A stretch of DNA of 64,000 nucleotides from Promerops cafer (Eukaryota; Chordata; Aves; Passeriformes; Nectariniidae). The notes below the pieces were generated by a model, which saw only the letters and a list, made by a program, of their open reading frames with translations, had not been told where the DNA came from and made no database searches. The stretch lies in the NCBI GenBank assembly GCA_013398275.1, contig VZSE01013243.1:1484658-1548657 (forward strand). Direction: 5' to 3'. The position numbers and the translations under genes were made by a program. How positions within the stretch are numbered: the stretch's first letter is position 1; every line of letters starts with the position of its first letter. Below are positions 13,501 through 25,820 of this stretch, piece after piece.

Positions 13501-15429
13501 TAAAAAAATTCCACCACGTTTAACTACTTTAATTATATGTTTATTGCTCAATTCTCAAATCCTCTGGGGCATGAAATTAGACAATTTTGTAGTATCAATG
13601 TCTTTGTAATGTCTTGGGAGACATCATAGAAGACCCTCATGAAACCACTCCATATCTGCAGTCAAAAGTAGAGTGAAATCATTGTAGGACAAGAATAACA
13701 GCAGTAAATAAGAAAAAGCAACGTGAAAAGCAGCTACTTGCATTGTCCCAAAGTGCATTTCACTGGATCCAAAGCACAGGGCCAGTTTAGAGAACTCTTT
13801 CTGCTTCTCCTACCGAAATCTTAATTTCTGGAAACAGAAAGAAATGGAAAGCTGAGTTTCTCTAGTACCATTTTCAGTTGAAACGATAGATAAAGTTGCT
13901 CAGAACCAGTACGGAAATGAACTGGAGGGTGGAATAAGCTGGTGATCCAGTTGTGATGAGCAAAACAAGATCTATTTAATGGAAGCCTCAAACTCTACCT
14001 TAAATCCCTGGTTTGCAGTAGCTAGAGTTTTGGATACTGCTTGTCACTATAGTACAAACTTAACATCAGAGTCTTGTCCCTCCACAGATTTTTATTCTCT
14101 AAAATCTGTCCCCTGGCTGCTTTCTTGGCTCCTGTCATTAGAAAACCAAGAGTACAGCATCAAAAAGAAATGCTCACCGTATTAACCGCTTCAACTCAAC
14201 AGCCTGGAGCCACGTATTTTAGTGCTAATAGAATAATACCACATTGTGTGATTTTGAAGGGGACAAACACTATTTGAAGTGAATAAACAGTAATTGCAAG
14301 CATGGGAAGGATTCAGTTCATTAAAAAAAGCATAGCTTTTCAGCATGAGTGAGTCAGAGGAATGTGTGTACTCACACCACCACGACCAAGGTCACAGTAT
14401 TTCCAGAAGTTTTCGCACCATCTCGTAAAGCACAATATTCTATTTGCAGATATGTCTGGTCTGCAGGCAATCATTTCAACTTTTCCCCCATGTTAAGTTT
14501 CTCTTTCTGCTTTCTGAAACCCATTGAAAAGTTTCTCAGACAAGTACCTGACTAATCCTAACAAACCATATGTTAGATCCTAAGGGCAGCCAAAGACAAC
14601 ACAGCAGAGCTGCCTGAAAAGTTACTAGATACTATAATCTGCACAGTTGGGTGGCTGAAACCCGCAGATCATGCTAATTAAAGGGGAAATGGGAAGAGGT
14701 TAAGAAAAACAGTCTATCTCTAAATAAACCTACTGCTAGCAAATTCTAAGTTTCAGTATACTAGGTTTTTCTAACTAGAGAGAAGCTAAGTCAAAATAAA
14801 TAGGAAAAAGAAACTTGTGTAACATATTTATATCAAATGGATGTATTTTCCCCACTACATTTAAAGGATTTTTTTTGTTTCTCAATGCTTTATTTAATTT
14901 TTAATAAACTGACAGGCAATGCTTAAGGGGCCAGACTAGAGTCTGTCCAACAGCCCAGTCTTATTTTGAGGATTTTAAATCAATGCTTAGGGTCCTTTCT
15001 AGATCTCCTTACAAACAAGAGTTTCACCCAACAGGAAATGCTGCAGTGGTGTTGAGAGTCACTACCACACCTGCAGAGGGTGGAAATCACAAACCATTGT
15101 GATTACTTTCCTCTCAGTCTAATTAATGTGTTTCTCATTGTTGCTTTTCTAATATTGTTATCAAAAAGAAAGAAGAAGACTCTCCAAGTGCTGAAGCACA
15201 TAATCTCAGGGTCTTCTTTCTTTCTTTGATTTTGATGTAGGTACCTGAGAAGCTCTCATTCTCATACCCTTGGCAAGCAAAAACCTTGTGTCCTCCCCAC
15301 AAATGAATAGAAAATATGCAGCTTTGCATAACAATCTCATTAAACACATACCTCAGCCTATTCCATTAAAATTTAGCTGGGACACACCTCTGATGTATTT
15401 AGCCAGGAACAACCTATGCAATACAGCAT
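10561..15429. other. AT-rich unique sequence, no gene recognised
   Basis: Apart from the A-rich tract at 11344-11401, nothing with a recognisable identity was seen on either strand. Open frames are short and overlap. Confidence 0.6.
11344..11401 (+). repeat. A-rich low-complexity tract
   Basis: Interrupted poly(A) with CA and CCC interruptions, about 58 bases. No retrocopy body was found beside it that would make it a poly(A) tail. Confidence 0.8.
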
Positions 15430-15645
15430 TTGGATGCTTGGTTCAATTTTGGGGACATGGAGAAACTGGGTAAAGTTCAGCAGAAGGTCACCAGGATGGT
15501 CAGGACAAACATTTGACCTATGAACAGAAGCTGAGGAATCTGGGTTTGATCAACCCAGAGAAGGAAGGGGCTGGGAAAGCCATAACAGCAGCCACCAGTA
15601 ACTATGAGGAGGGTGTAAAGATGACAGATCAGGGCAATTCTATGA
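15430..15645 (+). mobile_element. CR1 LINE fragment (3' part of ORF2), decayed
   Basis: The plus strand shows the CR1 pattern at the end of ORF2. A QFWG-like segment at about 15441-15460 is followed by CAGCAGAAGGTCACCAGGAT, then ACCTATGAACAGAAGCTGAG, then a GGGTTTGATCAACCCAGAG block and ACTATGAGGAGGGTGTAAAG. These correspond in order to the usual VQFW...RATKM...LRELGL region of avian CR1. The frame is broken by stops and shifts, and the element is truncated at both ends. CR1 is the main avian non-LTR retrotransposon. This copy cannot be mobile. Confidence 0.8.
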
Positions 15646-18179
15646 GCCTTTCATCTTAAAATTCAGTCATTAGATTCCCACCTTCACTGTTTTTTTTCTG
15701 CTGGCCACTTTTCCTTTTTCATAACAGGAGGTAGCCATTACTTTAAGAGTATGATTCTGTGTACTTTTATGACCATTTATCCTCTCCTGACTTCATTTAA
15801 TATTATAGAAAACAATGTCACTATAGTAAGGCAGTAGTAAAGTGTTTGGAAGATTATATGAGAAAAGTCTTATCCAAAATAGCACCAGTCAGAGAAAGAA
15901 CTCAGAGTACTGTATCTTGCAAGAAATTTGAACATTCTAGTCACCTTTTCTGTTGTAAACATATATGTTAGCATTCAAAATGACATTGAAGTCATTGTAA
16001 ATTAAAGCAGAATGATAGCTGAGGGCATTGTCTATTACAATCCAGGAATTTGGATGCAAAAACCTAAAGCAAAACAACCAAGTTAAATTATGTTTCTTCA
16101 AACAACAAACAAATTCCAGCTATAACCATCACCTTTAGGGAAATGCAACTTTCAGTAGAACACTGCCGTGAGGGAAACTGTCATTATTTCCCTTTCTTGG
16201 TTACTAACCAGTAATTTGCCACTGGGAAGGCACAACCCACTAACTCAAGCCAGCAATTTGTCACAAAACATCACAGACATCCTTTCTCGATATCAGCACG
16301 TAGTCCATTGATTTTATTACTTACAGGAGGGAGGCCCCACCAGGAGAAGCAAAATCCAGGAAAATTCCACCTTGGACATTACCCGGGACTGAGCAATTCC
16401 TTATAGCGCCATCTTGAAGTAAATCCAGGTTTTCTTGCTCTCAGAAATTACAAAGTGGCACTTTCCTCCAAATTATACATGACCGTTTGAAGACAATAGT
16501 GGATTCTAAGAACATGTTATTATGAAGTCATTCATCAATGGATGATATCTGAAGGAAAACGCTCCTGTGAGCCAATCTTTCCTCACCTTCAACCCCCCCA
16601 AAAATTATATTCGTGGCAAAAATGGCATCACCAGAAATGGTCGGTGTGGTAAAAGAAATAACAATAAATTACAGGGATCAAGATTTCCTGTTTCATTTTT
16701 CTGAAATGCAGATCATTCTGCCCTTCGCTGTGATAATCCTTTCGAATCAAAGAAGTCCAGGTCACCCCACAAGATTCAGGGCTGAAGGTGAAAGGAAAAG
16801 ATTAATTCTTTGCAAGAATGGGAATATTAAAAGAAAATCCTTATCAAACCAAACACACAAGCACACAAAAAAAACCCCCAAAAAAACGCAACAAACAACA
16901 ACAACAAAATCCCCAGACAATTGCCCTCATTAAAGTTTAGTCTAATCATTTATATGATTATGAATATAAGGTTAAGCACCCCTATATCTTTTCAGATAGC
17001 AGTAATAATGAGAAAGCTTACATTAAAATAGTAGTCTGTTGAATGCAATTATCTTACAAAATACAACAAACCCAGGAATGAAACATAATTATGACTCTTC
17101 CCCAATTACATCCAAAGATCCTTAAGAATAAAATATAATTGTTGCACTCATCTTCTCACTTTTAAATACTCCTTCCATCTCTACTGGCAAATTAAGCCTG
17201 AACAGAAATACAAATTTATATGAAATTACTTAAAGTAAAATCACTATTTTCCAAGTATTTTGCTTGTATGCATTATAATTCTTTTCACATGCAAAATTTT
17301 GAAACAAAATCTTCAATTCTCAGATTGCCTCTTTATAATTTTTATAGCTCACATACTGAGACGTGTGGTAAACACATTAATTAAATATTTGCTCCACTAG
17401 GTGTGCTACTAGAACCTAATGAGTGTTATCTATATATGGCATCAATATCCAAAATATAAAGCTTTATAATTTATTAGTAAAAGTACATTCTCTGTACCAT
17501 GATAGCATTCAATTTTCTTCTCTTTGACTACATGATCATTCAAAACTGAAGACTTTCTGTTGTCCAGTGTAAGACCACTCACAATCTAAATATTGAGCCT
17601 GATTATGTGTAATACACTGTAGAATGAGACTGAACAGTCCACTCACAGTGCAGTGCATTCAAGCTGTCAGTAAAGCCAAAGTAAATTAGACAAGGTCATA
17701 TATCAGTTCTTATATGGAAGGTTTACTATCTTGATTTTGTTCCCTGCAACTTCCTGCTCTCTTTTTGCTAAAACTTACATCTCCTGCATTTTACATGAAT
17801 CCTGAGTTGATCTTTCAAATGCTGTAATAAAGAGGAGAAAAACTTGAAACTCCCAAATTATCATTAGCTCTGCTGTCATTCATAGCAACGAACTATGCTG
17901 GGTTTGCCTTACCACCTGATAAACACTGACAAGTCCCAATCAGTAGTGATTCAAACATCCCAGAAAAAGTACTACAGGCCTCAATTTTTTTTTCTTTTTC
18001 AGGCCACTAAGCAATCTTATCACCAGCAAATACTGTGTGCACTGACCTTCACTGCTCAGCTGTGACCTGAGCAACTCTGTTCAGCAGAAGGTATTACCAA
18101 AGCTCTAAAAGAAGCTGCATTTAATTAAGGCTAACTTAAAGTCAGTGTAAAGTGTCACATCTTAAAGGAAAAGTCTCTC
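15646..18179. other. AT-rich sequence with one low-complexity tract
   Basis: No gene recognised. An A-rich/CAA tract occupies about 16846-16910. The segment at about 16310-16460, read on the minus strand, has an LTR-like flavour: CTATAAGG, a pyrimidine-rich run, then AATAAAA about 100 bases further on. No LTR ends could be defined, so it is not called as one. Confidence 0.5.
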
Positions 18180-18555
18180 AGGATACCCAAGTCCTTCACA
18201 TATCTCATTAGCTCCATTTAGAGTCAGTGTATACTTTTCCACTTGCCATACCTGTATGCTGTGCACAGTAAATTTTGTTTGTGAGTGACATTTCTATGCA
18301 AAGGTGGGGACAGGGGCTATCAGCCTCAGGTGTTCCCTCCACAAGTAGCCCAACACCTTCTCAGATCAAGCATGAAAAAGCTGATAAAGGGGGCCTCCAT
18401 AAGCCCATATAAGGGGATGAAGAAAGGCCATCATCCCACAAATCCTCCTTAGCAGCCGGGTCAGCAGTGGTCTGAGATCGTAAAGCACGGAGCGTATCTT
18501 CAATGGATGCTAAATCTGGGCCAACTTGACTTTCTGAAACAAAGCATCTGGCTTC
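18180..18555 (-). pseudogene. protein-like relic, possibly endogenous retroviral gag
   Basis: On the minus strand, 18361 to about 18555 is open from stop to stop. It reads like a real soluble protein: QVGPDLASIEDTLRALRSQ, then a segment with DPAAKEDLWDDGL. Four CpGs lie within about 45 bases (about 18452-18495), in DNA that is otherwise CpG-poor. Past the stop at 18361-18363 a different frame (EGVGLLVEGTPEADSPC) continues to about 18190, as expected for a decayed coding sequence with a frameshift. Identity is inferred only from general character. An endogenous retrovirus capsid-type relic is my best guess, and an exon of an unrecognised gene is the alternative, since TGCTTTGTTTCAG precedes 18533. 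The breaks are left as seen. Confidence 0.35.
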
Positions 18556-19789
18556 TTAGAGTCTGATTAAAGGAAGACATACAATAATAATTTTTCAAAA
18601 ACTAAACTGCTGAGGTTCACAAAACTTTTTGATTACACATGGAAAATATACTTTTTTTTCCCAGAAAGTTGAAGTCTTAAGATGGTGCCTTACAGCTCTA
18701 CAATGAGAGGTTTTTAGGATTTTCACTCTTAACTCCTGCCTTGGGACACGAGATGCTTTTTTTTTTAAATATTTAATTAACTGGATTTGAGTGATTTTCA
18801 AACAGAACAAGTAAAATCACACTAGGTGAAATCAATAGGTGATGTGTTAAATCAGTGGTTAGTTTGCAACATAAAGCATTTTTATACCTAAATGAAGTTT
18901 CTGTTTAGTAGAGTAAATGAAGAGAGATCCACTTAAATCCCAAACATATTTAATTAAAATAAGGTAATTATTGTAGAGCTATATTTGAACAGACAATACA
19001 GTTGCAGCAATTATCTCTAATTATGCAGCTCCAATCACAGTATAATAGAGGTTTCAATGTCACTAAGCACTATAAGGATAATTACTCTTTCCATTATTCT
19101 GATGGGCACATAATTAGCAACTTTAGGGAAAAAAAAAAAAATTTCATGGGGACACAATAGCCACAGTTTAACTACAGGCTGATTGAGAATGATCAAGGTA
19201 TTCATTGCAAAAAGAAAATGTAGCACCCTCAGTTGGTTCCAATGGAATAAACACATACTTCCCTAAAAAACAGCATTTATTCCACACTCACAATCATGTT
19301 TTATTAAAATACTATGCTTAGCAAACAAGACCTTAAAATAGTAGTATTTAATAACATAGCTGAAAAAGTCTTAGATAAAAATCTCTCCTCTAACAGAGGA
19401 TATTGACATCCAGAACACAAGTGCAACCATGGATCCATCTGAACATTTAACTGGTTCCTAAATATTATAGTCTTGGTCTGAGAAAGAAAATATTTGAGCC
19501 AAAGCCTAGAGTTTCTTCAAAAATGTAACTGAAAATCAGATGGACAAGAGAGCAGAAACCCTGCTGACAATACTAACAGACTGTGCTCCGGAGATTTGTC
19601 TCACAAATTTCTGTATTCACTGTCTCCAGCTTGTCAGTTTTTCTGTGGTTCACCTTCAGTGCCACACAGAAACTGTGGCCTTACAAGAAGTGATGTAACT
19701 AAGAGCTAGACATCCCCTCCTGCTTCAGTCCGTTCCTCAATGTGCAGAACTGTTTTGCAAAAGACTGAACCAGTCTTTATTTCTGCTGG

Positions 19790-20060
19790 CAAGGAGGCGT
19801 GGCATGGTCACGCCAAAAAGAGCAGACACATTCAGCCAGCTGGACACGGCCACGTGAGGCCATGAGAGGCCACCTGAGAGCTGCTAAGCAAGCCTGACAG
19901 TCCAGCACCCACCCCCTGTGTTGGCATCACCAAACACTGCTGTGTTCATGCTGATGGGAATGCCCATGAGATCACCACTCCTCATACTCCTCCCAGTCAC
20001 CTGCGACAACTGTGGTGCCCCAGCCAACTCCCAGACTGGTTCCCTCCTACTTTAGGCATG
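19790..20060. other. CpG- and GC-rich patch with E-box and short inverted repeat
   Basis: Between 19795 and 19860 there are several CpGs, an inverted repeat GGCGTG/CACGCC with a 7-base loop, and a palindromic CACGTG inside GGCCACGTGAGGCC. The next 200 bases stay GC-richer than the flanks. No gene or known transposon was recognised. It could be a regulatory element or an old LTR fragment. Confidence 0.3.
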
Positions 20061-20855
20061 TTGCTGACTCACCTAAGCCAGAGAACAAAGCCTAGTTTTC
20101 TGCTCAGTCGAACAGGGAAAGGGAGGTATCTCTAGGTGAGGTCTGGTGGCTTGAATTACCCCTTGTAAGGCTCTGCACCACTTCTACAGCTAAATCTCCA
20201 GAAATTATCTCTGCTGCATGCCTGAAGCTAGATGGGATGACTCCAGACCTAAGAGAAGATCAACCTTCTTTGCTGTCCATCCCTAGCAAGGGTGGCACAG
20301 CAAATAAAAATGGGCTGTCCAGTCAGGGTTGCCATGGCATCACACCATTCCTCACTTAGAATAGAGTTCAAAGCTTCAGAAAGACTAACAGCTGCTGTTC
20401 CCAAAAGCTAGCTGGAAAACTTACCCCCCTGTGCTGATGCCTTATCTGTGGGACACAAAATATACCCCACGGACACCCACTCTTTCCTGGGCCAAGCCCT
20501 AAGGAAAACATACTGTTCTCACTGACAATGAATATCTTCCGTCTATACAAAACTTGGCAGCTACAAGCACTGAAATTATGTTCAGGGAAAGTCATGTGGT
20601 TTTAAAGGGATTTAATTGGATTTTTAAGTGACAGTCAGTTCTAGACAAGGACCTGATAAGCTCCTAGATTTTCCCTTTTATGAGTGGTATAATCTTTTCT
20701 GGTTGTTTGCAGAACCAGAAGCCCATCTAAGATTCCAAACAGAGGCTTTCAAGCACAAATATTTTGGAGTGTGAACTGGAATCAAAAATACTAAAAATCT
20801 CAAATTTTTCTTTCCAGTCTAGACAGAAAGGATATGCAGCACAGAAAATATACTT

Positions 20856-20869
20856 GGGGGGGCGGGGGG
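20856..20869 (+). repeat. G-rich run (G7-C-G6)
   Basis: Fourteen bases, all G except one C. An isolated tract in AT-rich DNA; long enough to form a local quadruplex only with more G runs, which are absent nearby. Confidence 0.7.
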
Positions 20870-22447
20870 AAAGGTACCATTCTTACATAGTTGCAGTTAT
20901 AAGACCTGAAAAAGATTAATGCTTCATTTTGTAGGGTGGAAAGAAGTAAGGGTGTTAGAAGCCTCTTCATGTTTTCCCTCAGTGCTTAGATTTAAAAGAA
21001 AATTGAGGAAACATAGTGCTTTTAAGAGAGACTATTGAGACTTTCTGCTAGACTAACAGCCTAGCCAAGACAATATGTATTTGTATTTCAAACTTGACAG
21101 ATGCTGCATGCTGATTGCAAGGTTCAAAACACAGATTCACCCCAAACAGGGTCCTCTGCCCACAAGCTATTCATCACATATCTGCAGCCCAGTGCCACAG
21201 CCTCTCTCCCCCAGTCTGGGATGCCAGCAGCCAGCTACGGCAGGTCAGCTTGAGCTGCCACCTGATGGCCAGAAAGCAGCCAGGTACCTCCAACTGACAC
21301 AAGGAATATGTTCCAGCTGCCCACTTGGTAAAGCCCTACAGAAATACAAAAATCCCTGCTGGAAGCTTATGCTCTTCTAACATATTTCATCCATTTTCAA
21401 CTAAAATGTACAAATGAACTGACATTCTATCATGCACTTGCCTCTCAAAACTCAATCCATCACCTCTTTGCCAACAGTAAAAAAAGGAGTCCTGCAGTTT
21501 TTCCATTAGGCCAATATTTTATTGGCAAGGCAAGATAAAGTGAACACTTTCTACATTTGAGTGAGGCCCTCCCAGCAAATGCTTGATTGTTGTGCCATGT
21601 AAAAGGGGCTACAGCTTAATCAAGACTTCTGACTCCCATGGTGATTAGACAGCATGAGGAAGGCCAAAGCTTCCCAAAGAGACACGCAGGGAATAAATCT
21701 TCTCAATATGTTCAGAACCAAAACTGCAATGACATCTGCGCACTACTAGTCAGGCGTACTTATTATATGGTATAAAAATGTCTCCCTGTATTAGGTTTTG
21801 TGACAACTAGCCATTGCTTGAGTGGAGTAAAAACATCTCCCCTGGAACTGGATACCAATTGTTGCTTCTTAGTTTGTAGCATTTCAATAATTGTGCATTC
21901 TTCATAGCAGTGAAAAATTAAGATAGAATTTTTAAAATCCAATTTTGTCTGCATCAAATATAATATACTTTTCCTTTATGCTTGTTCTACACATTTTCCA
22001 ATTTCTTGTTTTACTATGTTTGTGCACTTTCATCTAAGATTACTGAATTATTTTACTTCCTAATAGTGTTTCCTGTGTATGTTTTTGTGGGGAAAGAGGG
22101 AGATGATGTTGTCAGAACAACCGTGTTGATACACATTCTTCACTTGTATGTTAGTACTTGCCTTACTTTTTTTTTACCTCAAAAGGCTGTGCTATTGCAT
22201 TACCCCAGTTTCCTTCTTTTAACTTTCCAAGATTTTTTTACTTAATTTAGTTCTGGACTTCTAACAGTTTCCCTTTTGCAGTAGATTCTAGTTAGTTCTT
22301 TTATTTGTGGGATTTGTCATAATGTTGACTGATAAAAGTTAGTGTTTATGTCTATTCTGCTGCATTACACAGACAAGTTTTCAAAGTCAACACTATCTTC
22401 ATCTCTCCCTGCGCCTCTGGGTACATAGAGTACAAACCATTTGGGGT

Positions 22448-22500
22448 TAAAAAAAAAAAAAATCAGGAAAAAAAAACCAACAAAAACCACCACATCAACA
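22448..22500 (+). repeat. A-rich low-complexity tract
   Basis: Two long A runs followed by CAA/CCA interruptions. No insertion body recognised next to it. Confidence 0.8.
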
Positions 22501-22608
22501 CACTAGCACATTTGTATTACCCTTCTCTGAAAGCAGTTCAAAACCCTGCCAGAGAAAAATGCAGCAACAGAGAGCTCTAGAGGCCCTGTCCTGCATTGCA
22601 CCAGTTCC

Positions 22609-22649
22609 CACACACACACATACATATATATATATACACACACACACAC
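22609..22649 (+). repeat. compound CA/TA microsatellite
   Basis: A (CA)n run passes into (TA)n and back into (CA)n over about 41 bases, with a single shared phase. Typical dinucleotide microsatellite, likely polymorphic. Confidence 0.95.
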
Positions 22650-22799
22650 TTTCACATAAGCAGAATGCATGCCTCACCTCTTCTGTACACGTGATGTGCA
22701 GAAAGCTTACAAAACACTTCAGCCATAAGCTGCAATTATTTGACATCCATCACTCTGTCCAGTTACTAGATGAAGGTTCATTTAGTTCTTTGAAATGAA

Positions 22800-24850
22800 G
22801 GGGGCAGAGGAGTGTTTTGCTTGTCTCTTTCTTTGGAAAAGAAGATAGTGCTTGTTGATGACAAACAATAGAGTCTATGCCTATAAAGTAAGAAAAGTGT
22901 CATTACATTAAATTCTGGACCAGTTCTGTAGTCATCTACTTCTCCTAAATTTTTTTTAAAAGTCACAAAACCCACAATGCTTCACAAAGTTTAGGTGAGG
23001 AGCATACGCTTGCAGTGACTGTGCTCATCAAAATCCTTTTGACATAAGCTTTAAGTGGTTAGTAGAAAGAAAAACACTTTTTAAGAAATCCCAAACCCAT
23101 ACATAATACAGGCATCATCAGGTACCACTGAAGTGAATCTTTCCAAAGTGCTGTGGAGCCACCTGGCAGAAGGTAGGTGAAGAGCTTGAGTGCAGGAGCC
23201 TGTACCACCCCCGTGCTCTACCGTGTACCTGACCATCAACCACGACTCTTCCACAGAGCACATGCACAACAAGAGATAAAATACTGATGCTACTGCTACC
23301 CAAGAACAGAGCCTGAACTTGCCATGCCACAAATACAGGTCTGTTTCTCAGGGTCTACTTTATCCCAGGTCCTGAAGTTTTGTCATTACTTCTAAACCAG
23401 AATTTCCCTTCCTATTTGGAAAAATTCCCCACTTTGATGTATCATATCTCAGTGACTGCCCCAGGGCACCTCTCTAGTTTTTCTGAGGAGGTCTCTTTCC
23501 CTGTTGCTCCTGAAAGGCAAACCTGCCAATTCCCAAAGCAGCATTTCCTCCAGAGAGGGTCAAGATGTCTCAGACACTCACGCAATGACAAGCTAAGCCA
23601 AAGGACAAGAGCTTAATTACAGAACACCAATTTGTTCAGTGCCCAGAAAGTTTAAATTCATTCCTGCCTTCAAACTCTCCTCCAGGCCACTCAAATCATA
23701 TCCTTCCACAAGAAAAAAGAAAAATAACTTAGGTAGGAGCCACACAGAAATCTTTTACAAACAGTTTGTTCCTCATTTTTTCTTCCTACATAATAGAAGA
23801 ACATGTTGCTTAACATCTGTCAGTTTTAACACTTTAAATTCCATGGTAAAACAAAACTGCATTCACAGCCTTCAGGAGAAATGAAACCATAAGGATCTCA
23901 CAAGCAGGCCTCAACATAAGCAAGAATGTTCATAATTTCCTAACACACTTATAAACACAGATGGTGTGTGTGGTGAAAAAAGACCAAACAACCACTTCTG
24001 GCCATCCCCAAATCTATACTGGATGTGAGATTGCAACAATATAAATTTCCAGATTTCTTTTTTAACTCACATCTGTGCATTTTAAATTATCTTGTGACCT
24101 GAATAACTTTCTTAGCTACATTCTATTTTAAATACAAGACATTAGTACGGTATGGAACACCATGCAAATCAACAGGAGGACTCTGCAGTACAAATTATTT
24201 AACTGTTATTGTTTACATCAATCCACACACAGATGCAGAAAATCACCAAAAACTGTTCAGATACATATCCACCTCAACTAAACTGACCACACAAAACATC
24301 TTAACCCTGCAACAGGCCCCTTGCTTGCAGCAACTGAGAAAGGAAATCTTCTCTTTAACTAGGCTCTCCTCAACTCTCAGCTCCCAGGGTCAACACAGTT
24401 TTGCTGGGATTCTCCTCCTTTGCCAACCTCCTTCCACTCGGAGGTCCTAAGAGGTAGATGGATTTTTCCCTCTCCAGCTGTAACCATCCCTTTTCTGAAA
24501 AGCTGCTCTCTTTTTAATTTCTTCCCCTCCAGAGCAGCTACTGGCAGTCTCCTTCAGAGACCAAATCTTCCTCTTCAAACATCTGCTGCATTTCTTTTTG
24601 TTGACCACTCTCAGACTTTTAGTCCTAAAATCCACAAATGATGGGTCAGACTCTAAAATTCCATGGAACTCAAACTACACAAAGCTTAAAGATAATGGCT
24701 GTAGTTTGGGGATGTTTCCTGCTTGGTCTTGCACATGTGCATGGTGCTTATGGCACTGCAACTCACACTCCTTTAACTGAGTACAGAGATTTTGCCTACT
24801 GATGAGGTCCCCTCAGCAGAAGCCTCCATGGGAAATCAGACCCCTTAGGG
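22800..24850. other. AT-rich unique sequence, no gene recognised
   Basis: Frames of 60-83 codons occur on both strands, with none standing out. No repeat family was recognised before the CR1 element that starts near 24851. Confidence 0.55.
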
Positions 24851-25820
24851 ATTGATCACAGAATTATACAACAGTCAGAGTTGGAAGGGACCTTAAACAT
24901 CATCTAGCTCCGCGCCCCCTGCCTATGGGCAGGGACACCTTCCATGAGATCAGGTTGGCCAAAGCTCTGTCCAACCTGGCCTTGAACACTCATGGGGATC
25001 AGACAACCACAGTTTATCTGAGGCAACCTATTCCAGTGCCTCACCACCCTCACAGTAAAGCATTTCTTTCTAATATCTGATCTAAACCTGCCCTCTTTCA
25101 GTTTGAAGCCATTCGCCTTGTCCTGTCACTACATGCCCTTGTGAATAGTTTCTTTCAATCTTTCTTGTACGTTCCCTTTAGGTACTAGAAGACACAATTA
25201 GCTACCTGTAAGCCTTCTCTTTTCCAGGCTGAATAATCCCAATTCTCTCAGCCTTTCCTCATAGGAAATGTGCTACTAATCATCTTTCTGGCTTTTCTCT
25301 GGTCTTGCTCCAACAGCTCCAGGTCCTTCCTTAGCAGAGGACCCCAGAGCTGGGTGCAGCACTGCAGGTGGGGTCTCACCAGAGCAGAGCAGAGGGGCAG
25401 AATCCCCTCCTGGCCCTGCAGCCCACGCTGCTTTGGATGCAGCCCAGGACACGATTGGCTCTCTGGGCTGGGAGTGCCATGGCTGGGTCATGTCCAGGCT
25501 CTCACCCACCAGCACCCCCAAGCCCTTCTCCCCAGGGCTGCTCTCCATCTGTTCATCCCCAGCCTGTGCTGATACCAGGGGTGCCCCAGCCCAGGTGCAG
25601 CACCTTGCACTTGCTCTTATTAAACCACACGAAGTTCCTAAGGGCCCACTTGTCAAGCTTGTCCAGATCCCTCTGGATCTTTCAGGAGTGTCAACACTCA
25701 GGAGTCCAGATCCCTCTGGATCTTTCAGAAGTGTTACACCACTCAGCTGGGTATCATCTGCAAACTTGCTGGGGGTGCACTCAGTCCCTCTATCTGTGCC
25801 ATAAACAAAGATAGCACATA
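24851..25820 (-). mobile_element. CR1 LINE, 3' kilobase, minus orientation
   Basis: Read on the minus strand, this is the last kilobase of an avian CR1. Near 25780-25740 the reverse-transcriptase motif SKFADDTQLSG is visible (the FADD aspartates of the polymerase active site). Next come the CKVLHLG-type segment, GEKGLGVLVGESLDM, the LGLFSLEKRR-like region and the 3' untranslated block (GTGTTCAAGGCCAGGTTGGA, then AAGGTCCCTTCCAAC). It ends near CAGAATTATAC on the plus strand. Full CR1 is about 4.5 kb, so the copy is 5'-truncated, the normal result of incomplete reverse transcription. Frames are broken and an internal duplication is present. Overlapping 123-189-codon frames in this interval are by-products of the element, not host genes. 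Confidence 0.95.
25661..25734. repeat. 43-bp-period tandem duplication inside CR1
   Basis: Positions 25661-25691 and 25704-25734 are 31-mers with one mismatch (each starts GTCCAGATCCCTCTGGATCT). The unit is itself partly palindromic (AGATCCCTCTGGATCT). The duplication lies in the reverse-transcriptase part of the element and arose after or during its insertion. Confidence 0.9.

Noticed and set aside
16310..16400. Possible continuation of the minus-strand exon chain (phase 1 to 2)
   Set aside because: Poor acceptor, and the block has LTR-like features, so it was not added to the chain.
22495..22798. Overlapping frames of 79-83 codons around the microsatellite
   Set aside because: They consist largely of translated CA/TA repeat.
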